Shown: positions 1 through 6,093 of the stretch, in pieces
How positions within the stretch are numbered: position 1 is the stretch's first letter
How the letters are laid out: every line of letters begins with the position of its first letter
Source: Candidatus Portnoybacteria bacterium CG_4_10_14_0_2_um_filter_44_20
GTDB taxonomy: Bacteria; Patescibacteriota; Minisyncoccia; Portnoybacterales; GCA-002795985
Assembly (NCBI GenBank): GCA_002792395.1
Contig: PFOG01000111.1
Span: forward strand, 1-13,316
DNA length: 13,316 bases
Direction of reading: 5' to 3'
The notes under the pieces: generated by a model
What the model saw: the letters and a program-made list of their open reading frames with translations, nothing else
What the model was told of the DNA's origin: nothing
The model's database searches: none
Made by a program: the position numbers and the translations under genes

Positions 1-1
1 A

Positions 2-301
2 ACAGAGAGTGAGCCGATTATTTTTACTTCATTTAAAGATGATTCGGTTGGCGGAGATTCTAATAATGATGGCAATTTAACTTCGCCAGAAGACGATGAC
101 GCGCTCTATTCAGCTTACAGGGGCGAGTGGTACAATATTGTTTTTGTCGCCGGCTCAAGTGGGTCGTTAAGCAATATCCATTTCAAATACGGCGGGTATA
201 TTCCGGGCTGGCCACCGGACTATAAACTCGATGAAACTTTAAACATTGACCCAGCGGCCAAGTCCGACGTTATTTTGGGCGACGGGGTGACAATAGACTA
301 A
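2..301 (+). CDS. C-terminal part of a beta-helix-type surface protein (5' truncated)
   Basis: An open frame enters from the left edge and ends at TAA 299-301, giving 99 residues with no start in the window. The visible part contains P-I-I-F-T-S-F-K-D-D-S-V-G-G-D-S-N-N-D-G followed by an acidic linker, then G-E-W-Y-N-I-V-F-V-A-G-S-S-G-S-L and H-F-K-Y-G-G. This pattern (a 'PIIFTS..DDSVGGD' turn, then 'W..I.F..GSSGSL' and 'YGG') is what I recall from large secreted right-handed parallel beta-helix proteins of Parcubacteria and other environmental bacteria. The Asp/Asn-rich D-S-N-N-D-G stretch could bind calcium. No sorting signal or membrane segment is visible at the C-terminus. The role is probably an extracellular or cell-surface protein; the ligand is unknown. 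The fold assignment rests on motif resemblance only. Confidence 0.7.
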   Translation, partial: TESEPIIFTSFKDDSVGGDSNNDGNLTSPEDDDALYSAYRGEWYNIVFVAGSSGSLSNIHFKYGGYIPGWPPDYKLDETLNIDPAAKSDVILGDGVTID

Positions 302-307
302 TTTCTC

Positions 308-335
308 CGAGAACGGTTCTCGAGAACGGTTCTCG
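308..335. repeat. Two overlapping copies of the 15-bp palindrome CGAGAACGGTTCTCG
   Basis: Copy one is 308-322 and copy two 321-335, sharing the CG at the junction. Each is a 7-bp inverted repeat around one central base. The pair lies just after the stop of the beta-helix gene and 26 bp before the TPR gene start. The same 15-mer recurs at 4660-4695 and 9407-9434. It could be an operator, a weak hairpin terminator lacking a T-run, or a dispersed repeat. Confidence 0.75.
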
Positions 336-361
336 AAAGCTAAACGGGCTAAACTAAGCGT

Positions 362-1015
362 ATGAATAAGAAAATAGTTATCATTGCGGCGATTGTATTA
401 TTGCTGGCGGTTTTCTGCGCCGGCGGCTGGTATTTTTATACTTTCAAATATGACTACTGGCGAATGCAGCGGCTGGCAAAGGATGTTGAATACGGGAATA
501 ATTATCTCCAGCAGTACCTTGACGCGACTTCGAGAATAACAAAAAACCCCGATGATGCCGGGGCCTACGCCGATCTGGGGGCGGCCAGAGCCGCTTTAAA
601 AGACTATGCCGGCGCGGAGGCGGATTATTCCATAGCTCTGAAGCTGGATGGCAACAACATTTCCATCCTCAATGGCGCCGCCGGTTTTTATGTCTCCCGA
701 CAGGATTATCAGAAAGCCGAAGATTGTTATCTGAAGATGTTAGATGTTAATCCCGCTTACGGTCCAGCTTATCAGGGTTTGGTTGATTTATATAATAATT
801 ATTACACAGCAAAGAAGGGGGAGATTGAGGGAATTCTTAAGAATGGTTTGGAGAATTTACCCGATGACCAAAATTTGCTGGCGCTTCTGGCTTCTTATTA
901 TCTGACCATCAGCGGTGAGCGCGAGAAAGCTCTTGTGGTCTATGAAAAAATGCTTTCGCTGCGGCCCAACGATTTGTTGTTAAAAGCGGAGATAAAACGG
1001 CTAAAGGCGGAGTAA
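362..1015 (+). CDS. Membrane-anchored tetratricopeptide repeat (TPR) protein
   Basis: 217 residues. A short Lys-rich start is followed by a hydrophobic helix (about residues 4-27), which reads as an N-terminal membrane anchor with the rest of the protein outside the membrane. TPR-type helical repeats follow: about 65-98 (A-Y-A-D-L-G-A-A ... A-E-A-D-Y-S-I-A-L-K-L-D), 99-132 (A-E-D-C-Y-L-K-M-L-D-V-N-P), a degenerate one at about 133-167, and 168-203 (A-L-V-V-Y-E-K-M-L-S-L-R-P-N-D). TPRs are protein-interaction scaffolds, so it may organise an envelope or glycan-assembly complex; that is inference from position. No Shine-Dalgarno sequence is visible before the ATG, which is true of several genes here. 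The start is supported by the anchor beginning immediately after it. Confidence 0.85.
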   Translation: MNKKIVIIAAIVLLLAVFCAGGWYFYTFKYDYWRMQRLAKDVEYGNNYLQQYLDATSRITKNPDDAGAYADLGAARAALKDYAGAEADYSIALKLDGNNISILNGAAGFYVSRQDYQKAEDCYLKMLDVNPAYGPAYQGLVDLYNNYYTAKKGEIEGILKNGLENLPDDQNLLALLASYYLTISGEREKALVVYEKMLSLRPNDLLLKAEIKRLKAE

Positions 1016-1026
1016 ATCCACCCCAA

Positions 1027-1047
1027 CCCTCCTTTACGAAAGGAGGG
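1027..1047. terminator. Hairpin between convergent genes, possible bidirectional terminator
   Basis: Perfect 9-bp stem CCCTCCTTT / AAAGGAGGG with loop ACG, placed between the stops of the TPR gene (plus) and the glycosyltransferase (minus). There is no long T-run on the plus side; on the minus side the hairpin is preceded by a short T-rich tract. It also resembles the CCTCC..GGAGG hairpin inside the radical SAM gene at 11437-11458, so it may be a repeat element acting as a terminator. Confidence 0.5.
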
Positions 1048-1054
1048 AGAAAAA

Positions 1055-2317
1055 TCACCAAATGTAGACTTGTGTAGTTTTTTTGATCATCTGGGTCAGG
1101 CCGAAGCTGAGTTTAACAATTTCTTGCGCTTTTTCGGCCAGCCGTACGGCCGCCTTGGGGCTATTTAGAAAATAGAGAATATTTTCAGCCAATTGCTGGC
1201 TGTTTTTTGGTTCTGATAGAAAGAAAGCCGATTCTGTCAGGACGGTACGCTCATTAACGCTTGAGAGATGCAGGGAGACCATTTCCGGTATACCCCCGAC
1301 TTCGGAGGCAACGATGGGGACGCCTGCGGCCATTGCTTCCAGGATGGCATAGGGGAATCCTTCTTTTACCGATGGCAAAACAAAAACATCAAAAGCTTTA
1401 AGATATTGTCGGGCATCGGGGAGGTGGCCGACTAAGAAGAAACTCGTCTCTAAATCGTATTTTTTAATCAGTTTTTCTAATTTTTTTCTTTCTGGCCCTT
1501 CACCGATGATGACAAATAAGAGATTAGAAGATAGCGATAAATGATTGGTTTTGATTAGGTTCGCCGCTTCAATCAGATATTCGATGCCTTTAGTCGGATA
1601 AAGATTGGCGATGGTGCCGATAAGATTTTTAGAGTCTGGGCTTGAATTAATTTTTTCGAACAGTTTTTTTGTTGCATCCTCTTTTTCTAAAAATTTTAAG
1701 TTATCAAAATCAAGACCGTTGTGAATAGTGAGGAGATTCATTTCGGAAAAGCCCCGTTTTATGGCAATTCGGCGGTCGTAGTTCGAAACGCAGATGATCC
1801 GGTCTTTAAATTTTTCGGTCAGTCTTTCGGCCAGAAAATAGGCTAATTTTCGCAGCCAGCCAGCCGGTTCGTTGAATGCCCAGCCGTGGGCGGTGTAGAC
1901 AACTTTTTTGGGACCGTAGGTTGCAAGCTTGGCGGCTAAGCTGCCTAGCGCTCCCGCTTTGGAGCTGTTGAGGTGGATAATGTCGGGTTTTTCTTTTTTA
2001 ATAAGCTGGCGCAATTGGAAAATCGCGATTATGTCCCGAAAAGGGTTTATGGAGCGCTTTAGCTGAGAAAGATATCGGTATTTGATATTTTCAGACTTGA
2101 GTCGTCGAAAAAGTTCGCCGTCCGGGTCTTCTCCCGCCCGCTTCGCTACGCCAGCTCGCATGATTCGCGTCAGCGTGTCTGGCGGGCGAAGCGTTGCGGG
2201 CGGGCCGGCGGCCACCATCACCTCAAACTCGTTTTTTATATGCGTGGCCAAATCAAAAATATAGCGTTGGGCGCCGCCGAATTCTGATTGAGTAATAATA
2301 TAGAGAATTTTTTTCAT
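1055..2317 (-). CDS. GT4-family glycosyltransferase (GT-B fold) with an in-frame repeat insertion
   Basis: 420 residues; probably transfers a sugar from a nucleotide donor to a growing glycan or lipid-linked acceptor at the cytoplasmic face. The N-terminal acceptor domain shows G-G-A-Q-R-Y-I (14-20), H-L-N-S-S-K-A-G (115-122) and T-A-H-G-W (142-146). The C-terminal donor domain shows I-G-T-I-A-N-L-Y-P-T-K-G (233-244), I-G-E-G-P-E-R-K-K-L (271-280) and the E-x7-E motif E319/E327, followed by G-V-P-I-V-A-S-E-V-G-G-I-P-E. Residues about 39-65, rich in Arg, Pro and Ala, lie between the end of a strand (V-M-V-A-A-G) and D-G-E-L-F-R-R-L, where GT4 enzymes normally have a short turn; the DNA there is palindromic (2133-2204), so I read it as an insertion. 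Donor and acceptor are unknown. It is divergent from the dehydrogenase gene. Confidence 0.9.
   Translation of the reverse strand: MKKILYIITQSEFGGAQRYIFDLATHIKNEFEVMVAAGPPATLRPPDTLTRIMRAGVAKRAGEDPDGELFRRLKSENIKYRYLSQLKRSINPFRDIIAIFQLRQLIKKEKPDIIHLNSSKAGALGSLAAKLATYGPKKVVYTAHGWAFNEPAGWLRKLAYFLAERLTEKFKDRIICVSNYDRRIAIKRGFSEMNLLTIHNGLDFDNLKFLEKEDATKKLFEKINSSPDSKNLIGTIANLYPTKGIEYLIEAANLIKTNHLSLSSNLLFVIIGEGPERKKLEKLIKKYDLETSFFLVGHLPDARQYLKAFDVFVLPSVKEGFPYAILEAMAAGVPIVASEVGGIPEMVSLHLSSVNERTVLTESAFFLSEPKNSQQLAENILYFLNSPKAAVRLAEKAQEIVKLSFGLTQMIKKTTQVYIW
2133..2204. repeat. GC-rich palindromic element inserted in frame in a glycosyltransferase gene
   Basis: Ends are a perfect 9-bp inverted repeat, CCCGCCCGC (2133-2141) and GCGGGCGGG (2196-2204). 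An inner arm pair is CGCCAG (2149-2154) and CTGGCG (2179-2184). It is much richer in G+C than the flanking gene and corresponds to about residues 39-62 of the minus-strand protein, interrupting the acceptor domain without breaking the frame. Confidence 0.65.
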
Positions 2318-2331
2318 TATGAATCAGTTTT

Positions 2332-2385
2332 TTGACTTTTTTTGGAGGCTAGGCTAATCTTAATACATAAATTAATTGAAAGCAA
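2332..2385. promoter_or_regulatory. Divergent intergenic region with weak candidate promoters
   Basis: The two genes diverge from this gap of about 76 bp, so both promoters must lie here or overlap the coding starts. Plus strand: TTGACT (2332-2337), 17-nt spacer, TAATCT (2355-2360). Minus strand: TTGCTT (2385-2380), 17-nt spacer, TAAGAT (2362-2357). Both are poor matches to the sigma-70 consensus and CPR promoters are little studied, so these are placements by spacing only. Confidence 0.3.
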
Positions 2386-2393
2386 CGAAAAAA

Positions 2394-3206
2394 ATGACTA
2401 AACATCTGAAGATTGGTATCATCGGCGTAGGTATGGTCGGTGGGGCAGTGGCGCGTTATTTTGAGTCAATCGGAAGAACTCCTTTTCTTTATGATAAATA
2501 CAACGGAAAGGGGTCGTTGGATGAAGTCAACGAAGCTGACGCGGTTTTTATCTGCGTGCCGACGCCGTATGGAAAGGGCGGATTTGATTTGTCTATGGTT
2601 GAGGAGGCCGTGAGCAATCTAGAGAACGGCAAAATAGTGGTTGTTAAGTCGACGGTTTTGCCCGGGACTACAGAGAGTTTGCAAAATAAATATCCTCAGC
2701 ATCAATTTTTATTCAACCCCGAATTTTTGAGAGAATTGACCGCGGTTGAGGATATGCTTTCCCCCGAACGGCAGATAGTCGGCTATACCGAAAAAAGCCA
2801 GCCGGTAGCGGAAGAGATTTTAGAAATTTTGCCGCCGGCGCCATTTAAGAAGACAATACCGGCCACCGAGGCGGAGATGGTTAAATACTTCGGAAATACA
2901 TATCTGGCCGCGAGGGTTATTTTTGCCAATCAGATGTATGACCTTTGTCAAGCTTTGGGCATTGATTACGATAAGGTGCGGGAATGCGCAGGGGAGGACA
3001 AGCGCATAGGCCATTCTCATCTCGATGTCTGGCAGGGCGGCTATCGTGGCTATGGAGCAAAATGTTTCCCTAAAGATATCAGAGCCCTGATACAGCTTGC
3101 CGAAATGAAGGGGGTGGACCTGAAATTCCATAAGCTTGTTGAGGATGTTAATCGGGAATTGGCTGAAGGCCAACAGATCGACGATATGGAAAAACTACGT
3201 CCATGA
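2394..3206 (+). CDS. Short UDP-glucose/GDP-mannose dehydrogenase-family protein lacking the C-terminal domain
   Basis: 270 residues from the ATG. A Rossmann fingerprint starts at once (K-I-G-I-I-G-V-G-M-V-G), followed by F-I-C-V-P-T-P, K-S-T-V-L-P-G-T-T-E, F-N-P-E-F-L-R-E and E-M-V-K-Y-F-G-N-T. The catalytic-cysteine motif G-A-K-C-F-P-K-D places the nucleophile at Cys224. Full-length family members oxidise a UDP- or GDP-sugar C6 alcohol to a uronic acid using two NAD+ and are usually above 400 residues. This one ends just after the central dimerisation helix and lacks the C-terminal nucleotide-sugar-binding domain. It may use another substrate or need a partner. A TTG at 2376 would add six Lys-rich residues; I prefer ATG 2394 because the Rossmann strand follows directly. 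Its stop overlaps the next start as ATGA, implying translational coupling to the glycosyltransferase. Confidence 0.85.
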   Translation: MTKHLKIGIIGVGMVGGAVARYFESIGRTPFLYDKYNGKGSLDEVNEADAVFICVPTPYGKGGFDLSMVEEAVSNLENGKIVVVKSTVLPGTTESLQNKYPQHQFLFNPEFLRELTAVEDMLSPERQIVGYTEKSQPVAEEILEILPPAPFKKTIPATEAEMVKYFGNTYLAARVIFANQMYDLCQALGIDYDKVRECAGEDKRIGHSHLDVWQGGYRGYGAKCFPKDIRALIQLAEMKGVDLKFHKLVEDVNRELAEGQQIDDMEKLRP

Positions 3207-4561
3207 AGAAAATTATCATCTTTTCGACCGCTTATCTGCCGATGATCGGCGGGGCGGAGCTGGCGGTTCATGAGATAGCCGCTCGTTTGGGCGATTTCTC
3301 CGCCAGAGGCGGACCAGCTTCCGGCTGGGAATTAGATTTGATTTGCGCCAGGTTAAGGCGCGATTTAGAGCCGGCTATGCGGCTCCTGCCCTCGGCAGTA
3401 AAGAAACAAGAAAAAATCGGCCGGATAAATGTTTATCGAGTTGGTTTTGGCAGTAAAATAGACAAGCTTTTGTTGCCGTTTTTTGGCTTTCTGAAAGCGC
3501 GGCAAATATATAAGGATTGTCAACGATGTCATCTTGAACGAAGTCGCGTAAAGCGTGACGAAGTGAAAGATCTCGTGTCGGGTGATGAGATTCTTCCCCC
3601 GCATCAAGTGCGGGGTCAGAATGACAAAAATGAAATAAAAGTTGTTATTTGGGGCATAATGGCTTCATGGGGTAGCGCCGCCGCTTGGCTATTTAAAATT
3701 TTCTATCCGCGCGTGCCGTTTCTTTTGACTTTGCAGGAAGGAGATGCGGAAAAATATATTCAAGAAGGGCGTCTGGGTTTGATTAATATCGGCTGGCGGT
3801 TAATTTTAAAAAAGGCTGATTTTGTGCAGGTTATCAGTAATTATCTGGCCAAGATGGCGAGAAAATACGGATATCGGGGTGAAATTGATGTGGTGCCGAA
3901 CGGGGTGGATTTAAAGATGTATAACGTATCATGTATAAAGCATGATAGTGAAAAGATAAAAAGCAGGCTGGGAATCAGCAGCAATGATAAAATTATTATT
4001 ACTGTTTCCAGATTGGTGGAGAAAAACGGGATTGGGGATTTAATTTCCGCGGTTGGCTTGCTTGATACATTATATCCCCCTGCGGGGGACCACCCGCAGG
4101 GTGGCAAAACACAAAATACTAAATTGCTTGTTTTGGGCTCGGGGCCCTTGCGAAGGAGGCTAGAGGATAGTGTTGGGGGGTTGGGATTACAAGATAAGGT
4201 TTTTTTTCTTGGCGATATTTCCAACGAAGAAGTGCCAAAATATCTGGCAATAGCCGATATTTTTGTCCGGCCGTCTTTGTCCGAAGGTTTGGGCACGGCA
4301 TTTCTCGAGGCAATGGCTACCGGTGTGCCGATTATTGGGACGCCCGTTGGCGGCATCCCTGATTTTTTGAAGGATAGTGAAACTGGTTTATTCTGCGAAG
4401 TCAAAAACCCCGCTAGTATTGCTAAAAAAATCAAACTTTTGTTGGAGGACGATGATTTACGCAGTAAAATTATCCGCAACGCAAGACAACTGATCGAAGA
4501 GCGATATAGCTGGGACAAAATTGCTCCCCAAATGGCCGAGATATTTGACAAAATCGCCTAA
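3203..4561 (+). CDS. GT4-family glycosyltransferase carrying three in-frame repeat insertions
   Basis: 452 residues; start overlaps the dehydrogenase stop (ATGA), so the two are probably co-translated. Acceptor domain: M-I-G-G-A-E-L-A (14-21), L-T-L-Q-E-G-D-A-E-K-Y-I (175-186), V-I-S-N-Y-L-A (210-216) and V-V-P-N-G-V-D (230-236). Donor domain: T-V-S-R-L-V-E-K-N-G (267-276), L-V-L-G-S-G-P-L (309-316) and the E-x7-E pair E361/E369 with G-V-P-I-I-G-T-P-V-G-G-I-P-D. Three stretches look foreign to the fold and coincide with palindromic DNA: residues about 32-41, about 109-142 (H-L-E-R-S-R ... Q-N-D-K) and about 291-303 (A-G-D-H-P-Q-G-G-K). All lie outside the donor-binding motifs, so activity may survive. 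Donor and acceptor sugars are unknown. Confidence 0.9.
   Translation: MKKIIIFSTAYLPMIGGAELAVHEIAARLGDFSARGGPASGWELDLICARLRRDLEPAMRLLPSAVKKQEKIGRINVYRVGFGSKIDKLLLPFFGFLKARQIYKDCQRCHLERSRVKRDEVKDLVSGDEILPPHQVRGQNDKNEIKVVIWGIMASWGSAAAWLFKIFYPRVPFLLTLQEGDAEKYIQEGRLGLINIGWRLILKKADFVQVISNYLAKMARKYGYRGEIDVVPNGVDLKMYNVSCIKHDSEKIKSRLGISSNDKIIITVSRLVEKNGIGDLISAVGLLDTLYPPAGDHPQGGKTQNTKLLVLGSGPLRRRLEDSVGGLGLQDKVFFLGDISNEEVPKYLAIADIFVRPSLSEGLGTAFLEAMATGVPIIGTPVGGIPDFLKDSETGLFCEVKNPASIAKKIKLLLEDDDLRSKIIRNARQLIEERYSWDKIAPQMAEIFDKIA
3299..3328. repeat. Paired mini-hairpins inside a glycosyltransferase gene
   Basis: TCCGCC-AGA-GGCGGA (3299-3313) is followed directly by CCAGC-TTCCG-GCTGG (3314-3328). The tandem hairpins encode about ten residues (S-A-R-G-G-P-A-S-G-W) between the first helix and the second strand of the acceptor domain, a place where GT4 enzymes typically have a short turn. 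A recent small insertion is likely but not proven. Confidence 0.5.
3528..3625. repeat. 98-bp GTCAT-ended palindromic element inserted in frame in a glycosyltransferase gene
   Basis: Begins GTCATCTTGA (3528) and ends TCAGAATGAC (3625); the reverse complement of the end, GTCATTCTGA, matches the start at 8 of 10 bases. Inside, AGATCTC and GAGATTCTT form a second imperfect inverted pair. The encoded peptide is charged and turn-rich (H-L-E-R-S-R-V-K-R-D-E). The ends match the inverted repeats flanking the GIY-YIG gene at 12693 and 13053. Confidence 0.75.
4076..4104. repeat. Twin-hairpin element encoding A-G-D-H-P-Q-G-G-K, in a glycosyltransferase gene
   Basis: Hairpin one is CCCCC-TGC-GGGGG (4076-4088) and hairpin two CCACCC-GCA-GGGTGG (4090-4104). 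CCCTGCGGG and CCCGCAGGG can also pair across the two. The element sits between the first donor-domain helix and the strand leading to L-V-L-G-S-G-P. A homologous copy encoding nearly the same peptide lies at 10419-10448 in another gene. Confidence 0.75.
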
Positions 4562-4628
4562 TTTTTGTATCTTGCTATCAAGATGAACGAGGGTTGATCT
4601 CGGATAGTCAATTGGTAAGCAAAATAGA

Positions 4629-4649
4629 GGCCCCGCCGCGGGTCTTTTT
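4629..4649 (+). terminator. Rho-independent terminator after the glycosyltransferase gene
   Basis: GC-rich hairpin (CCCGC / GCGGG core at 4632-4642, alternatively GGCCC / GGGTC) followed by TTTTT. It lies 67 bp after the stop at 4561. A second small hairpin ATCTTG-CTAT-CAAGAT occurs at 4569-4584 without a T-run. Confidence 0.6.
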
Positions 4650-4659
4650 ATTGATTTTT

Positions 4660-4695
4660 CGAGAACGGTTCTCGTAATTACGAGAACCGTTCTCG
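4660..4695. repeat. 36-bp perfect palindrome built from two 15-bp palindromes
   Basis: CGAGAACGGTTCTCG (4660-4674), TAATTA (4675-4680), CGAGAACCGTTCTCG (4681-4695). The two 15-mers are reverse complements and the spacer is itself a palindrome, so all 36 bp are self-complementary. It lies between the terminator and the next glycosyltransferase, at a promoter-like distance. Confidence 0.85.
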
Positions 4696-4702
4696 TGATC
4701 CA

Positions 4703-4731
4703 CTGTAAGAAACGGCAATCTGTGCTATAGT
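4703..4731 (+). promoter_or_regulatory. Weak candidate promoter downstream of the 36-bp palindrome
   Basis: An extended -10-like TGCTATAGT (4723-4731) is preceded after 17 nt by CTGTAA (4703-4708), a poor -35 match. It follows a terminator and precedes a glycosyltransferase gene, so a promoter is expected in this interval. If real, the palindrome at 4660-4695 lies directly upstream, as an operator might. Confidence 0.3.
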
Positions 4732-4777
4732 TAATTATTATAATACTGGATTCCTGTTGGAGTTCACCTTGCGCTGG

Positions 4778-4820
4778 ATTCCCGCCTGCGCGGGAATGAC
4801 AGACGCGGGGCGGGAATGAC
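4778..4820. repeat. ATTCCC-8N-GGGAAT repeat (dRS3-like) plus partial second copy
   Basis: ATTCCC (4778-4783), eight bases, GGGAAT (4792-4797), then GAC; a second CGGGAATGAC ends at 4820. The 6+8+6 layout is the same as the Neisseria dRS3 repeat, though it is also a common bacterial repeat pattern. On the minus strand it begins GTCATTCCCG, sharing the GTCAT end seen in the other elements here. It ends 8 bp before the ATG at 4829, where a ribosome binding site would normally be. Confidence 0.7.
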
Positions 4821-4828
4821 AATTCAAA

Positions 4829-6028
4829 ATGAAAGTTTTAATCGCTACCGGATTATATCCGCCTGATATCGGCGGACCGGCGACAATGTTGGGGGCTCTG
4901 GCCAAGGCGCTTCAAAAGAGGGGCTTCGAGATAAGAATTGTTACTTATGCCGATACGGCGGGCGATAACGATGAGGACGACATTAGAATTTATCGTGTTT
5001 CTCGGAATCAAAACCGGATTTTTCGCCACCTCCGTTATTTTTGGCTGATGTGGAAATTGTCTTCCACCTGGGCCGAAGTTATTTATGTAACTGATACTTA
5101 TAGCGTCGGTTATTTCGCGTATCTGATAAAAAAAATACTTCACAAAAAATATATTGTTCGTTTTGTCGGTGACAGCGCATGGGAGGCGTCGGTGGCCAAC
5201 GGTTGGATAACTGATTCTATCATTGATTTTTACGATAAAAGGTATTGTAAAAAAATTGAAAGGCTGAAGCGACGAAGAAAAACAGTTTTGGTCAATGCTG
5301 ATAGAATTATTGCGGTTAGCCGTTTTTTGGCCGATATCGCCCAGAAAATTGGTGTTTTGCCGGAAAGAATTCGAATGATCTATAACTCCATCGACTTTTT
5401 GGAGGCGGATGAAAATGCCGAAAAAGCGAAAGAACGCGCCGAAAAGTCGGCAGAAATCAAACAACTCTATGGAGGTGGTAAAAAGCTGATCATAACTGCC
5501 TGTCGCCTGACGCCATGGAAAGGGGTAGCTAAAATTATAGAGATATTGCCTCAGCTTAAAGAAGTGGTTGGGGACGTTAATTTTTTGGTTTTGGGCGATG
5601 GGCCGGAAATGGAAAATTTGAGGCGGTTGGCTATCGTGTCTGGAGCGGAAAGCGATGTTCAGTTCTTGGGTAGAGTTGGGCGCGACGAGGTCTTGAATTA
5701 TTTTAGGGCGGCGGACTTGTTTATTTTAAATTCTGATTATGAAGGATTATCGCATACTTTGTTGGAGGCAATGAAGGCCGGAGTGCCGGTTATTACGACT
5801 AATGTCGGGGGAAATCCGGAAGTGATCGAAAATGAGAAAGAAGGATTGCTGTTTGGCTATAACAACGAGGCCGAATTGCTGGCGGCGGCGACGCGGATAT
5901 TGACTGACAGCGAATTGGCCAGCCGACTAGTTAAAAACGCCAGCGAAAAGCTGAAAAACTTTAACTGGGAAAAAGCGGTGGCGGAAACAGCGGTGGTGAT
6001 AAACGAGATTCGTCCTTCACCCGCCTAA
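4829..6028 (+). CDS. GT4-family glycosyltransferase (no internal repeat insertion)
   Basis: 399 residues, GT-B fold. Acceptor domain: L-Y-P-P-D-I-G-G-P-A (9-18), F-V-G-D-S-A-W-E (112-119), G-W-I-T-D-S (125-130), I-A-V-S-R-F (161-166) and a Y-N-S-I-D-F turn. Donor domain: A-C-R-L-T-P-W-K-G-V (224-233), V-L-G-D-G-P-E (254-260), and E305/E313 of the E-x7-E motif followed by G-V-P-V-I-T-T-N-V-G-G-N-P-E. Residues about 192-210 are a Lys/Glu/Ala-rich helix between the domains. Unlike its three sister genes it carries no palindromic insertion except at its very end, where the last two codons and the stop lie in the left arm of a 15-bp hairpin. No Shine-Dalgarno is visible; a repeat ends 8 bp before the ATG. 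Probably glycan or glycolipid assembly; specificity unknown. Confidence 0.9.
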   Translation: MKVLIATGLYPPDIGGPATMLGALAKALQKRGFEIRIVTYADTAGDNDEDDIRIYRVSRNQNRIFRHLRYFWLMWKLSSTWAEVIYVTDTYSVGYFAYLIKKILHKKYIVRFVGDSAWEASVANGWITDSIIDFYDKRYCKKIERLKRRRKTVLVNADRIIAVSRFLADIAQKIGVLPERIRMIYNSIDFLEADENAEKAKERAEKSAEIKQLYGGGKKLIITACRLTPWKGVAKIIEILPQLKEVVGDVNFLVLGDGPEMENLRRLAIVSGAESDVQFLGRVGRDEVLNYFRAADLFILNSDYEGLSHTLLEAMKAGVPVITTNVGGNPEVIENEKEGLLFGYNNEAELLAAATRILTDSELASRLVKNASEKLKNFNWEKAVAETAVVINEIRPSPA

Positions 6029-6052
6029 CTTTTCGCTGAAAAGTTAGGCGGG
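6020..6052. repeat. 15-bp stem hairpin containing a stop codon
   Basis: CCCGCCTAACTTTTC (6020-6034), loop GCT, and the exact reverse complement at 6038-6052. The TAA stop of the preceding glycosyltransferase is at 6026-6028, inside the left arm. No T-run follows, so it is not a classical terminator; it could protect the mRNA 3' end or be a repeat that supplied a new stop. Confidence 0.75.
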
Positions 6053-6093
6053 CAAGCCCCTTCCTTTATATATAAAAATAGGGAGTAAACAGA

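Noticed and set aside
308..335. LexA / SOS box (GAAC...GTTC)
   Set aside because: The half-sites are one base apart rather than the four of the Gram-positive LexA box, and none of the neighbours are DNA-repair genes.
2394..3206. UGA-recoding genetic code (Gracilibacteria/Absconditabacteria type)
   Set aside because: TGA ends the dehydrogenase in a normal ATGA overlap and ends the GIY-YIG gene at the expected length; no in-frame TGA is needed inside any conserved gene.
3841..4551. Long minus-strand open frame of about 236 codons opposite a glycosyltransferase
   Set aside because: It has no recognisable domain and mirrors a plus-strand gene with complete GT4 motifs; it is a coding shadow.
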